Assembly: GCF_018502485.1 (NCBI RefSeq)
Contig: NZ_CP075546.1
Length of the DNA: 64,000 nt
Strand: one strand, 5' to 3'
Origin: Methanospirillum purgamenti
GTDB taxonomy: Archaea > Halobacteriota > Methanomicrobia > Methanomicrobiales > Methanospirillaceae
Notes under the pieces: model-generated
Databases searched by the model: none
Told to the model about the DNA's origin: nothing
What the model saw: the letters and a program-made list of their open reading frames with translations, nothing else
Shown here: positions 27,485-36,209 of the stretch, piece by piece
How positions within the stretch are numbered: position 1 is the first letter of the stretch
Layout: each line of letters begins with the position of its first letter
Translations under genes and position numbers: made by a program

Positions 27485-27764
27485 TCCCTGTAACCGGTGT
27501 GGCAAATGCTGCCTGCACATGAGACGATATATGCTGGTTGAACGAAGTATCGGGGATACCCAGCATTTTTGTCACTTTATCCTGACCAAGGAGCGGTTTT
27601 TTGCACGAATTGGAGGAGAGGATCTTGTCAGGTTTCGGGATAGTGACCGAATGAAACAGTACCCGGATTCCTGCCCCTTTCTCCGGCCTGGTGAAGATGA
27701 ATCATTCCATTGCACGATTTATTCATTCAGACCTGACCATTGCCGCAGATTTTTTTGTGCATAA
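27477..27764 (+). CDS. YkgJ-type cysteine-cluster protein (UPF0153)
   Basis: A 95-residue protein with C-N-R-C-G-K-C-C at residues 5-12 and later cysteines in S-C-P-F-L, F-H-C-T-I-Y and DHCRRFFC, the signature of the YkgJ/CxxCxxCC family thought to bind iron or zinc. Its function is unknown. The start is ATG 27477 because GAGGTGGCGA is immediately upstream; this start overlaps the recQ stop by 8 bases, so it is translated from the recQ message. Confidence 0.85.
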   Translation: MADPCNRCGKCCLHMRRYMLVERSIGDTQHFCHFILTKERFFARIGGEDLVRFRDSDRMKQYPDSCPFLRPGEDESFHCTIYSFRPDHCRRFFCA

Positions 27765-27811
27765 TCATCTGATGATTTCACCAGTGATAGATCAAACTAT
27801 CATTATTTATC

Positions 27812-28720
27812 ATGACAGACAAACGGGTACAGATTGTCATGTCAGGGACTTCTGCGAGCGAATATATCTGTAAATGTACCTCTGCATGTGCAGGGTGCAG
27901 CTCGTCCCTCATTCTCAGACACGTGCTCAAGGCAGCCGGACCAGATACGGTTCTGGTAGTTCCTGCCTGCTGCACCAGTGTTCTGCAGGGGGTCTGGCCA
28001 AATACATCGTTTAACATACCGGTGTATAATGTTGCATTTGCTGCTGCTGCTGCGGTTGCATCAGGAATGGCTGCAGCATTTGAAGCAGTGGGGAAAAACA
28101 CGAACGTCATCGCCTATGCAGGTGATGGTGGAACGGTGGATATTGGTATCCAGGCACTTTCAGGAGCATTGGAACGGGATACAAACTTCCTGTACATCTG
28201 TTATGATAATGAGGCATATGGAAACACCGGTATGCAGCGGTCAGGATCCACACCGCTTGGTGCACGGACTACCACGACCCCAGGTGGCAAAACCCATGCC
28301 AAGAAGGATCTTGACAGAATAATTGCAGCTCATCACCTGCCATATATGGCAACCGCCTGCAGTGCATACCCCCAGGATCTGGTGAAAAAGGTGCAAAAGG
28401 CCCTTTCTATCCGGGGACCAAAGTTCATGCATATTCTGGCTCCCTGTCCTCCCGGATGGAGGTATGATGCATCCCAGACCATTGAAATTGGTAAGATGGC
28501 AGTAAAGACCGGTATCTGGGCAATGTACGAACGTGAATATGATACGCTTACATTAAGCGGTCCGACAAAGGCGGCAATGATAAAGCCTGCTCCGCTTGAA
28601 GAGTACCTCAAGATGCAGGGACGGTTCTCCGGGATGAATGAAGAGAAAGTAAAAGCCATACGGGGAGAAATGGAACGGAATTTGCGTCTGTTAAAAGCTG
28701 AAGCGGAGGGAACATGCTAA
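27812..28720 (+). CDS. porB: Pyruvate:ferredoxin oxidoreductase beta subunit
   Basis: A 302-residue TPP-binding subunit of the enzyme that interconverts pyruvate and acetyl-CoA plus CO2 with ferredoxin. N-terminal cysteines C-K-C-T-S-A-C-A-G-C (residues 20-29) and C53-C54 would bind a [4Fe-4S] cluster. The TPP motif GDGGTVDIGIQALSGALERD near 102-121 continues to N-E-A-Y-G-N-T-G-M-Q-R-S-G. The first gene of porBAGD; it overlaps porA by 7 bases. 2-Oxoisovalerate (VOR) enzymes are close relatives, but the four-gene arrangement with gamma and delta favours POR. Confidence 0.92.
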   Translation: MTDKRVQIVMSGTSASEYICKCTSACAGCSSSLILRHVLKAAGPDTVLVVPACCTSVLQGVWPNTSFNIPVYNVAFAAAAAVASGMAAAFEAVGKNTNVIAYAGDGGTVDIGIQALSGALERDTNFLYICYDNEAYGNTGMQRSGSTPLGARTTTTPGGKTHAKKDLDRIIAAHHLPYMATACSAYPQDLVKKVQKALSIRGPKFMHILAPCPPGWRYDASQTIEIGKMAVKTGIWAMYEREYDTLTLSGPTKAAMIKPAPLEEYLKMQGRFSGMNEEKVKAIRGEMERNLRLLKAEAEGTC

Positions 28721-29820
28721 CAGTATCTACCGGGAATAATGCCGTTGCTGCAGCGGTCAGACAGGCAAATCCTGCTGTGGTTGCAGCATACCCGATCACC
28801 CCCCAAACCGAAATCGTTGAACAGATTGCAAACTATGTGACAAACGGCAGCCTCAAATCCAAATATATTCCGGTAGAGAGTGAACACTCCGCCATGGCTG
28901 CCTGTATTGGTGCAAGCATCACCGGGGTGCGGACTTTTACTGCAACCAGTTCTCACGGTCTGTTATACATGCATGAGATGGTCAACTGGGCTGCTGGTGC
29001 ACGCCTTCCTATCGTCATGGCAAACGTCAACCGGGCCCTTGGTCCGGGATGGAATGTCTGGGCAGAACATACTGATGCACTTCAGGCACGTGATACCGGG
29101 TGGCTCCAGGTGTATGTCGCAACCGTACAGGAAGCATATGACGCAACCATCATGGCATTCCGAATCGCAGAGGACCGGAGAGTCTACCTGCCGGTCATGA
29201 TTAACCTTGACGGATTTGCTCTCTCACATATCTCACAGCAACTTGAAGAAAACCAGATCGGGGACTTCATACCGCCACTGGTTCTGGATCATGCTATCAG
29301 TACAGATGCACCTGCCGGGTACGGGTGTATGACCTCATCAGCTGACTACTTTAAGATCCGGTACGATATCGAACGATCCATGCGGGACTCTGTGCAGGTA
29401 ATCAGGGAGACCGAAGAGGCTTTCGCTACATCATTCGGAAGAAAATACTCCTGGACTGAAGATTACCGGTGTGAAGACGCAGAGGTTTTGATCCTGGCTA
29501 TGGGAACGCTTGGAAAAGAGGCGGAAGTTGCTGTTGATATCCTTCGGAATGAGGGAGTAAAAGCAGGTTCAATGCGTGTCAGATGGATCCGACCCTTCCC
29601 TGACCTGGATCTCGGGAACCGTGACCTGGTGGTCATTGACCGGAACTACTCATTCGGGTTTGGTGGAATTCTTGCATCATCTATCCGGGCAAAAACCGGA
29701 AAGGAATGCTTTAATGTCATTGCCGGTCTTGGAGGACAGGAAGTCACGTATGATGACATCGCAGGATTTGTACGAGACAGACGGATCGGGGAAGAGTTCT
29801 GGTTTGGAGTTGATGCCTGA
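28714..29820 (+). CDS. porA: Pyruvate:ferredoxin oxidoreductase alpha subunit
   Basis: A 368-residue subunit that builds the pyruvate and pyrimidine side of the active site. The YPITPQTEIVE motif near residues 26-36, the E-S-E-H-S-A-M-A-A-C-I-G-A-S segment and the A-T-S-S-H-G-L-L-Y-M-H-E motif are diagnostic for the alpha chain. The C-terminal transketolase-like domain is present (I-R-P-F-P...V-V-I-D-R-N-Y-S-F-G). It overlaps porB by 7 bases and its TGA shares a base with the ATG of porG, so translation is coupled. Confidence 0.94.
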   Translation: MLTVSTGNNAVAAAVRQANPAVVAAYPITPQTEIVEQIANYVTNGSLKSKYIPVESEHSAMAACIGASITGVRTFTATSSHGLLYMHEMVNWAAGARLPIVMANVNRALGPGWNVWAEHTDALQARDTGWLQVYVATVQEAYDATIMAFRIAEDRRVYLPVMINLDGFALSHISQQLEENQIGDFIPPLVLDHAISTDAPAGYGCMTSSADYFKIRYDIERSMRDSVQVIRETEEAFATSFGRKYSWTEDYRCEDAEVLILAMGTLGKEAEVAVDILRNEGVKAGSMRVRWIRPFPDLDLGNRDLVVIDRNYSFGFGGILASSIRAKTGKECFNVIAGLGGQEVTYDDIAGFVRDRRIGEEFWFGVDA

Positions 29821-30347
29821 TGTATGAGATCAGACTTCATTCACGGGGCGGTCAGGGTGGTGTTACTGCAGCAAAACTGATGGCACTTGCCTCGTTCCGG
29901 GACGGTAAATATGCAACCGCCGCTCCGTTTTACGGTGCAGAACGCAGAGGAGCCCCGATTGTTTCATTTATCCGGATCGATGACAAGCCAATCAAGATAT
30001 ATTCCCAGATCCATAATCCGGACCTGGTTGTGGTGCTTGATCCTTCCATTCTTGATCTTGTCAATGTCTTTGAAGGACTCAAACCTGAAGGAAAGGTCCT
30101 GATAAATGCTCCAAAGGTTCCGAAAAAAGCAGAGGGATATAATGTGCAGCATGTGGATCTTACCGGCATTGCTCTTAAAACAAATTTAATCGTCGCCGGA
30201 AGTCCGATCCTGAACACGCCGGTAATAGGAGCACTTGCAAAAATGGGACTCTTTTCACGCGAATCCGCAAGTGCAGCAATAAAAGAGATGTTTTCAGATG
30301 AACGAAATCTGAAAGCTGCCCTGATGGCATATGAGGAGTTGATGTAA
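29820..30347 (+). CDS. porG: Pyruvate:ferredoxin oxidoreductase gamma subunit
   Basis: A 175-residue subunit with the N-terminal H-S-R-G-G-Q-G-G-V-T-A-A-K (residues 7-19) and F-Y-G-A-E-R-R-G-A-P-I-V-S-F-I-R motifs of the gamma chain, followed by D-L-V-V-V-L-D-P-S. It likely helps CoA binding and complex assembly. It starts with ATG at 29820, overlapping the end of porA, and is followed without a gap by porD. Confidence 0.93.
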   Translation: MYEIRLHSRGGQGGVTAAKLMALASFRDGKYATAAPFYGAERRGAPIVSFIRIDDKPIKIYSQIHNPDLVVVLDPSILDLVNVFEGLKPEGKVLINAPKVPKKAEGYNVQHVDLTGIALKTNLIVAGSPILNTPVIGALAKMGLFSRESASAAIKEMFSDERNLKAALMAYEELM

Positions 30348-30611
30348 TTGGCAGCCAGAGATAGACTTGCTATATCAAAGCCACGTGAAGGTGCCTGTGG
30401 GAACACCGGAACCTGGAGGGTATTCAGACCAGTTGTTGATAAGGGAATCTGTAATTCCTGTGGGATGTGTGCAATGTACTGTCCAGATGGTGTTATCAAT
30501 GATGACTATGAGATCGATCTGGTCTTCTGCAAGGGCTGCGGCATCTGTGCAGCTGAATGCCCGAAAAAAGCCATCACCATGGTGCGGGAAGATAACACAA
30601 CTGGTAATTAA
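30348..30611 (+). CDS. porD: Pyruvate:ferredoxin oxidoreductase delta subunit (2x[4Fe-4S])
   Basis: An 87-residue ferredoxin-like subunit that takes electrons out of the complex. Two CxxCxxCxxxC(P) motifs, C-N-S-C-G-M-C-A-M-Y-C-P and C-K-G-C-G-I-C-A-A-E-C-P, bind the clusters. The N-terminal half has the G-N-T-G-T-W-R-V-F-R-P-V motif typical of PorD. The start is TTG directly after the porG TAA, supported by GAGGAG at the end of porG. It is the last gene of the por operon. Confidence 0.93.
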   Translation: MAARDRLAISKPREGACGNTGTWRVFRPVVDKGICNSCGMCAMYCPDGVINDDYEIDLVFCKGCGICAAECPKKAITMVREDNTTGN

Positions 30612-30642
30612 GACCCATTCCCTGTCTGTTCGCCAGGTTTTG

Positions 30643-30650
30643 ATATAAAT
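30643..30650 (+). promoter_or_regulatory. TATA box upstream of the acyl-CoA synthetase gene
   Basis: The sequence atataaat lies 55 bases before the 30705 start, downstream of the por operon. Transcription would begin near 30670, leaving a short leader with no ribosome site. Confidence 0.55.
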
Positions 30651-30683
30651 ACTGGTTCACCCATTCACAACTCTTTTACAATT

Positions 30684-30693
30684 TGGTGCACCA
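30684..30693. promoter_or_regulatory. TGGTGCACCA palindrome near the expected transcript start
   Basis: A perfect 10-base palindrome lies 12 bases before the start codon and about 35 bases after the TATA box. This is where a repressor such as a ribbon-helix-helix dimer could block initiation. No matching second copy was noticed nearby. Confidence 0.4.
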
Positions 30694-30704
30694 GATTATT
30701 ACAG

Positions 30705-32576
30705 ATGGTTCGGTTTTCAATAACGATGGATGATGATCTGACTCACCGGGTCGATCAGGAATGTGTTGTCAGACAGGTTTCACGCTCTGACTGGATAAAT
30801 GAGGCATGTACCAGGCAGCTCCGAAAACTTTCCGGATATGGCATATATCCCTGTGGTGAGTCAAGCCCCATCATCGATGACTCTCCATCCCCCCACCGTC
30901 ATAACATGCAAAATTATGACGAAACATACCGGAATTTTCGAATAGAAGTCCCGGAATATTTTAATTTCGGGTTTGATGTGGTCGATGCCTGGGCAAAAAA
31001 AGACCGGAACAAAATAGCAATGGTCTGGACAAACCAGGAAGGAGCTGAGAAATTTTTTACATTCCGTGACATCTCCAGGAGATCAAATGAGATCGTCAAC
31101 ATGATGATCAAGTACAAGATCTCAAAAGGTGACCGGGTTATCATCATGCTTCACCGGGTGCCTGAATGGTGGTTTATGACCGTGGCCCTTATTAAGATAG
31201 GAGCGGTGTATATCCCGGCACCAACCATGCTCACCCCAAAGGATCTTGCCTACCGGGTCAATACATCTGAAGCAAAGATGGTCATTACCGACATGGAAAA
31301 CGCCCATAAGGTTGATGAGATTCTGGATTCATGTCCGACTCTTCATACAAAAATGGTAGTGGATGGTGCACGTGACGGCTGGCTTTCATATGAACGAGAA
31401 TTAACGTACCCGGCTCCGGTGTCGTCACGGATTATCAATCTGAAAGGAATGCGAAAGACCAAGTCATCTGATCCCATGGTCATTTTCTTTTCATCCGGAA
31501 CCACGGGTGATCCCAAGATGGTCCTGCATTCACAGGCATACCCGCTTGGTCATATAGTAACGGCACGGTTCTGGCATGATGTCAGAAACAATGACCTGCA
31601 TTTTACCGTATCAGACACCGGGTGGGCGAAGTCTGCATGGGGAAAACTGTTTGGTCAATGGGTCGAAGGGGCAGCAATCTTTGTGTATGATTACCGGAGC
31701 AAGTTCAATGCCACTGAGCTCCTCCCCCTCATCGAAAAATACGGGATCACAACATTTTGTGCACCACCGACCATCTACCGGATGTTGATCATGGCCGACC
31801 TTCGTAAGTATGACTTTTCTGAACTCCGTCATTGTGTCAGTGCCGGGGAACTCATCAACCCGGAGGTCATTAAAGCATGGAAGGATGCAACCGGTCTTGA
31901 GATATATGAGGGGTATGGTCAGACCGAAACAGTCTTGTGTGTTGGTACCTTCCCCTGCATGGAGCCAAAGTATGGATCGATGGGAAAACCCTCCCCTGGC
32001 TGGGTCATTGAACTACATGACGAGGATGGAAAACCAGTAAAACCAGGAGAGGAAGGATCAATTGCCATTAAAACCGATCCTCGTCCGGTCGGATTTTTCA
32101 TGGAATACTGGGGCAATGAAGAAGCAAACACGAATTCATTCAGAGGAGGTTTTTACTATACCGGCGATCGGGCAATGATGGACAATGACGGTTACTTCTG
32201 GTTTGTTGGCCGGGATGATGATGTCATAAAAGCCTCCGGATATCGTATAGGTCCATTTGAAGTGGAGAGTGCAATCATAGAACACCAGGCAGTCCAGGAA
32301 GCAGCAGTTATCGGGTCTCCTGATATAATTCGTGGATTTGTTGTAAAGGCGTTCATAGTACTCAAGGCAGGATTTGAACCGTCTGATAAACTGGCCCGTG
32401 ATATTCAGGAATATGTCAAGTCAGTCACTGCCCCTTATAAATATCCCCGGAAGATTGAATTTGTGAAAGAACTGCCAAAAACCATCTCAGGGAAGATTAA
32501 AAGAAAAGACCTTCGTGAGATTGAGATGAAGCGGTTTGAAGAAGAGCAGAAGAACGGAACCGGAAAACCCGTATAA
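30705..32576 (+). CDS. AMP-forming acyl-CoA synthetase with N-terminal ribbon-helix-helix domain
   Basis: A 623-residue protein. Residues 68-623 are an ACSM/medium-chain-type acyl-CoA synthetase, forming an acyl-AMP and then acyl-CoA: SSGTTGDPKMV near 263-273, YEGYGQTE near 400, YTGDRAMMDNDGYFWFVGRD and the C-terminal K-T-I-S-G-K-I-K-R with the adenylating lysine. Residues 1-42 read like an RHH/CopG DNA-binding domain: V-R-F-S-I-T-M-D-D-D-L then S-R-S-D-W-I-N-E-A. A loose linker (43-67) joins them. If translation instead starts at ATG 30906 the RHH part is lost, but the frame is open and domain-like throughout and the TATA box fits the upstream start. It follows porD by about 90 bases. Confidence 0.88.
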   Translation: MVRFSITMDDDLTHRVDQECVVRQVSRSDWINEACTRQLRKLSGYGIYPCGESSPIIDDSPSPHRHNMQNYDETYRNFRIEVPEYFNFGFDVVDAWAKKDRNKIAMVWTNQEGAEKFFTFRDISRRSNEIVNMMIKYKISKGDRVIIMLHRVPEWWFMTVALIKIGAVYIPAPTMLTPKDLAYRVNTSEAKMVITDMENAHKVDEILDSCPTLHTKMVVDGARDGWLSYERELTYPAPVSSRIINLKGMRKTKSSDPMVIFFSSGTTGDPKMVLHSQAYPLGHIVTARFWHDVRNNDLHFTVSDTGWAKSAWGKLFGQWVEGAAIFVYDYRSKFNATELLPLIEKYGITTFCAPPTIYRMLIMADLRKYDFSELRHCVSAGELINPEVIKAWKDATGLEIYEGYGQTETVLCVGTFPCMEPKYGSMGKPSPGWVIELHDEDGKPVKPGEEGSIAIKTDPRPVGFFMEYWGNEEANTNSFRGGFYYTGDRAMMDNDGYFWFVGRDDDVIKASGYRIGPFEVESAIIEHQAVQEAAVIGSPDIIRGFVVKAFIVLKAGFEPSDKLARDIQEYVKSVTAPYKYPRKIEFVKELPKTISGKIKRKDLREIEMKRFEEEQKNGTGKPV

Positions 32577-32638
32577 TTTTGTCTGGTGAGCTGAACCACC
32601 TGACATGTTTTTATTCTATTTTTTTAAACCTCTGAGGA

Positions 32639-33283
32639 ATGAATTATAATTTCCTGTATTCAGCCTTCTTACTGGCTGGGCTGATTCTGCCCGCCGGAGT
32701 TTTCGGGCTTGATACCTCTGATGACGGATGGTCGCGTGGAAATCTTCTGGCCGCTCCAAACTGGCTGCTTGCACAGTTTGATGATGAATCAAAAGAGATG
32801 AGCAAACTTGACTATTTTGGAACTGACCTACAGACACCAACCCCGAAACCACCCACATATGAGGATTATGTAAAAGAAGGGTGGAGTTATCTTGAAGCGG
32901 GAAGTTTTAAAGATGCTCTGAACTCCTTTGAAAAGGCAATCAACCTGAATGGGACCGCACCTGAGGCATGGTACGGCAGGGGACTTGCTCTTGAAAACCA
33001 GAAACGGTACCTCTCAGCCATTGATGCATATACCAAGGCCGTCTCATATGCCAAAAATCCCGATTCCAGCTGGGGACCGAATGCAGGAAAGGGAAGAGCA
33101 TATATTGCAATTCAGCAGTATAAAAACGCAAAAGAATCTCTGACACTTGCAATCAGTCAGTATGAACAGGCCGGAGAAGAACTCCCTGATGAACTCGCAT
33201 CAATGAACCAGGACCTGGCCCAGGCACTTGAGATGCTTGGTGAGATTGACGCAGCACAGAATACTCTTGAAAAAGCATTATAA
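32639..33283 (+). CDS. Exported TPR protein, copy 1 of a tandem pair
   Basis: A 214-residue protein with a signal peptide (about residues 5-24, ending in V-F-G-L) and a shared N-terminal motif D-D-G-W-S-R-G-N-L-L-A-A-P-N-W-L-L-A-Q. Residues 80-205 form TPR units, including EAWYGRGLALENQKRYLSAI. Its neighbour encodes a close paralogue with the same order of parts, so the pair arose by tandem duplication. Function is unknown; an outer-face scaffold is likely. Confidence 0.82.
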   Translation: MNYNFLYSAFLLAGLILPAGVFGLDTSDDGWSRGNLLAAPNWLLAQFDDESKEMSKLDYFGTDLQTPTPKPPTYEDYVKEGWSYLEAGSFKDALNSFEKAINLNGTAPEAWYGRGLALENQKRYLSAIDAYTKAVSYAKNPDSSWGPNAGKGRAYIAIQQYKNAKESLTLAISQYEQAGEELPDELASMNQDLAQALEMLGEIDAAQNTLEKAL

Positions 33284-33347
33284 TCATTTTTCCTCTTTTT
33301 ATTGAATAAAGAGAACGTATTTATTTCTCGTATCAGATCATGTATGT

Positions 33348-34046
33348 ATGTCAGCTGCCGCTTTCATACCAATACTATTTATCGCTGCACTAACGCCATC
33401 AGGAGCATTATTTGTCAGTGATACTTCATCCAGTGACTATCCGGTGTACCCTTTTAATCCAGCATACGGGGATAGCGAGTACGATGACGGATGGTCACAT
33501 GGTAGTCTTCTATCTGCCCCGAACTGGCTGCTTGCACAGATAGACCAAAACCTAATGAGTACCGTGCTTGACCGGGGAGTAACCCCAATTCCAACTGAGG
33601 TCCCAGAGACCTTTGAAGGATATATTGCAGAAGGGTACGCAGGTCTTGAAGGTGGTAACTATCGTGCTGCATACAATTCATTCAAAAAAGCGATTGAACT
33701 TGAATCTACATCATCTGATGCCTGGTATGGAGCAGGTATTGCACTTGAAAGTCAGAAACGATATCTCTCAGCCCTTGAGGCATATGCAAAAGCTATCACC
33801 TATGCAAAAGGCGCATCATCTAACTGGGCTTCATATGCAGGAAAAGGAAGGGTTTTGTATAATTTAAACCGGTTTAGTGAAGCTCAGACTGCCCTTGAAA
33901 TGGCAATCTCCCAGTATGAGAATGGTGGTGTAAATGAGCCTGAAGAACTTGAGGAGATATACCGCCTTCTTGATGAGATAACTGATAAAACCGGACCCAG
34001 TGAAGCAGTAATTCCATCGTCGGCATATGTCCCTTCTTCAGCATAA
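33348..34046 (+). CDS. Exported TPR protein, copy 2 of a tandem pair
   Basis: A 232-residue paralogue of the preceding gene. It shares D-D-G-W-S-H-G-S-L-L-S-A-P-N-W-L-L-A-Q, G-I-A-L-E-S-Q-K-R-Y-L-S-A-L-E-A-Y and S-N-W-A-S-Y-A-G-K-G-R. The N-terminal signal peptide has the shape F-I-P-I-L-F-I-A-A-L-T. A C-terminal S/P-rich tail extends beyond copy 1. Three overlapping ATGs (33340, 33344, 33348) are present; only 33348 is in frame. Confidence 0.82.
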   Translation: MSAAAFIPILFIAALTPSGALFVSDTSSSDYPVYPFNPAYGDSEYDDGWSHGSLLSAPNWLLAQIDQNLMSTVLDRGVTPIPTEVPETFEGYIAEGYAGLEGGNYRAAYNSFKKAIELESTSSDAWYGAGIALESQKRYLSALEAYAKAITYAKGASSNWASYAGKGRVLYNLNRFSEAQTALEMAISQYENGGVNEPEELEEIYRLLDEITDKTGPSEAVIPSSAYVPSSA

Positions 34047-34094
34047 CATCTTCTGATACCTCTCCTTTTTTACCTGGCATACCCATGTTTCTGT

Positions 34095-34607
34095 ATGATG
34101 AAACACAGGATATTTTGGGCGGCAATACTGTTCTTTTGTACTATTTGCATAATTTGTTCAGCAAATCAGACTTCTGTTGATATGAACCGGGGAATTGAGA
34201 TAACCCTGGAGAGAGGGATGTGTTTTGGGACATGTCCGGTATATTCAGTAACTCTTAGCGAAAATGGAACTGTTCAATGGGTAGGGAAACAATTTGTTGA
34301 AGTTACCGGGGAGGCGACTGATCACATTGATCCAGCCTTGGTCATGAATCTTTCCGATACCATAACCGCTGCTGGTTTTTTTGAAATGAATAATACCTAC
34401 ATCGGATATGATATCACGGATATGCCATCTGTCATCCTTACGGTCCGAAATAATACAAACACAAAACGGATTGAGCATTATCATGGGGATCTCTCTGCAC
34501 CATTTAATCTTACCATGATTGAAGATGAAGTGGATATTGTAGCACAATCCACCAGATGGATTGGAAACCCAACACTCAACGAAGGAACCTGGGGAGAACC
34601 AATCTAA
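34095..34607 (+). CDS. Exported DUF6438-domain protein
   Basis: A 170-residue protein with a signal peptide (hydrophobic residues 5-22, followed by Ser-Ala-Asn). The mature part begins with I-E-I-T-L-E-R-G-M-C-F-G-T-C-P-V-Y-S-V-T-L, which is the DUF6438 signature with its cysteine pair. Several N-x-S/T sites occur. The function of the family is unknown. The last 47 bases overlap the beginning of the K+ channel gene in another frame. Confidence 0.8.
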   Translation: MMKHRIFWAAILFFCTICIICSANQTSVDMNRGIEITLERGMCFGTCPVYSVTLSENGTVQWVGKQFVEVTGEATDHIDPALVMNLSDTITAAGFFEMNNTYIGYDITDMPSVILTVRNNTNTKRIEHYHGDLSAPFNLTMIEDEVDIVAQSTRWIGNPTLNEGTWGEPI

Positions 34608-35526
34608 CCTTTTGGAAGATATTTTGAGTTACAAGGAAGTAAAGAACCGTATCCATATCATTCTGGATAAACCGGCATGGCATGACCGGGCATCGGTACG
34701 TATCCACCTGACTCTTGGATTCATCATTCTCGTGAACACCATCGCAATTATACTTTACACTGTCCGGCCAATTGCTGAAAATTATGGCAATATCTTAAAG
34801 ATTGTCATTAATATCTGCATGTTCGTATTTGTCTGTGAATATATCCTGCGGATATGGTCATGTACCGATACGAAAAATCCGGTTCATATGATTACTGACC
34901 GGATAAAATATGCGTTTCATGTGTACCTCTTCATTGATCTGATCTCTATTCTGCCAGTTTTTATTCCGTTTTTGTTCCCTCAGGACATCATGCTCTTCCG
35001 CCTTCTCCGGCTCGCATCAATATTCAAACTTGGACGATTTACCCAGTACTCAGATTCACTGGTCCAACTTCGACGGGTTTTGAGAAGGAAGAAAGAGATC
35101 TTCGTGATTATGCTCTTTTTCCTGGTGTTCATCATCCTCTTTTCATCGACAATCATGTATGTCGTGGAAAATCCCGCCCAGCCGGACAAATTTTCCAGCA
35201 TCCCAGCATCGCTCTGGTGGGCAGTTATGACCGTAACCACAGTCGGATATGGGGACATCGTACCGGTTACATCGGCAGGAAAGATGATAGCTGGAATCAT
35301 AACAATAACCGGTGTCCTTGTTCTTGCGTTGCCATCAGCCATCATGGCAGCCGGATTCATGGAAGAGAGAGAGCGACATAAAAAAAAGATATCTCTTGAG
35401 TATTCACAAGAAGAAATCAGGTTGCTTATGCAAAAACTCAACTCACTTCAGAAAAACGGACATATAACCACAGATGAATATGAACAGATTCTGATGCTCA
35501 TTACATTGAATAAAACGGTGGATTAA
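34561..35526 (+). CDS. Voltage-gated-type potassium channel (6TM, one pore)
   Basis: A 321-residue channel. An S4-like stretch, L-F-R-L-L-R-L-A-S-I-F-K-L-G-R-F, has regularly spaced arginines (about residues 145-165). The pore loop contains the K+ filter T-T-V-G-Y-G-D (about 227-233) before S6. S1-S3 helices precede S4. The C-terminal 60 residues are polar and possibly coiled-coil. It would allow K+ flux across the plasma membrane. The first codons overlap the DUF6438 gene; a later start such as Leu-Leu-Glu-Asp is possible. Confidence 0.9.
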   Translation: METQHSTKEPGENQSNLLEDILSYKEVKNRIHIILDKPAWHDRASVRIHLTLGFIILVNTIAIILYTVRPIAENYGNILKIVINICMFVFVCEYILRIWSCTDTKNPVHMITDRIKYAFHVYLFIDLISILPVFIPFLFPQDIMLFRLLRLASIFKLGRFTQYSDSLVQLRRVLRRKKEIFVIMLFFLVFIILFSSTIMYVVENPAQPDKFSSIPASLWWAVMTVTTVGYGDIVPVTSAGKMIAGIITITGVLVLALPSAIMAAGFMEERERHKKKISLEYSQEEIRLLMQKLNSLQKNGHITTDEYEQILMLITLNKTVD

Positions 35527-35649
35527 AAGAACTCAAATCCTTCTTCCTCTTTTCACCCGGAAAAGGGATCAAATCCAGAATATTCAGCCTGACGGTCTCG
35601 GATATGCAAAAACCAATATGTATGGTTACCACAATCTGAAACTTCCCAT

Positions 35650-36030
35650 TTATTCTCTCACCGGTTGCCATGGCCATCTTCCTTCCATCTCAACTACAAG
35701 GGCCCAGCTCAGAAATGTCCTGACCAATACCAAAAGCCCAAGCCCTGCAACCCGTTCAAGCGTCTGATCAAGAGCCACGGTTCGGATGATGTCTGCTGCA
35801 ACAAGCAGTTCCAATCCTAAAAGTAGCCATTGGCCGATGTATTGCCGGTATCCTACCATCTGATCAATTCCTGACAGGACACCTGGTTTTTTGATGAGAA
35901 AATATCTGGCAGAACCGACGATAATTGATCCAAAAATTACTAAAACGGCACATAATTCAATGATCCGGGAGACGGCATCGATGCATAAAAGAATAAGACT
36001 GTCATGGTCACTCCACAATCCGGGAATCAT
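35650..36030 (-). CDS. DUF1622-family membrane protein
   Basis: A 126-residue protein with three hydrophobic segments and the family signature L-E-L-L-V-A-A-D-I-I-R-T-V-A near residue 75 and R-T-F-L-S-W-A-L-V-V-E-M-E-G-R-W-P-W at the end. The family has no known function. It is convergent with the K+ channel gene and divergent from mch. Confidence 0.85.
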   Translation of the reverse strand: MIPGLWSDHDSLILLCIDAVSRIIELCAVLVIFGSIIVGSARYFLIKKPGVLSGIDQMVGYRQYIGQWLLLGLELLVAADIIRTVALDQTLERVAGLGLLVLVRTFLSWALVVEMEGRWPWQPVRE

Positions 36031-36209
36031 ATCAACACATCGTGCAGAGACGATAAAGAAATTGTGGAATTTTCACAGCAGAGTGACAGATTCAGTCTGG
36101 TTATCAGATCAGATAGGAGAGAAAATGGAAGGGTTTACATATGAGGGAAAATCGATGCCATTTTATTTTTTAGAAACCAGTGATTGGAAGAACAATATCC
36201 CTGATCTGT

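Noticed and set aside
36180..36209. GTG start ten codons before mch
   Set aside because: Known Mch proteins start close to M-x-S-V-N; the extra residues are not typical.
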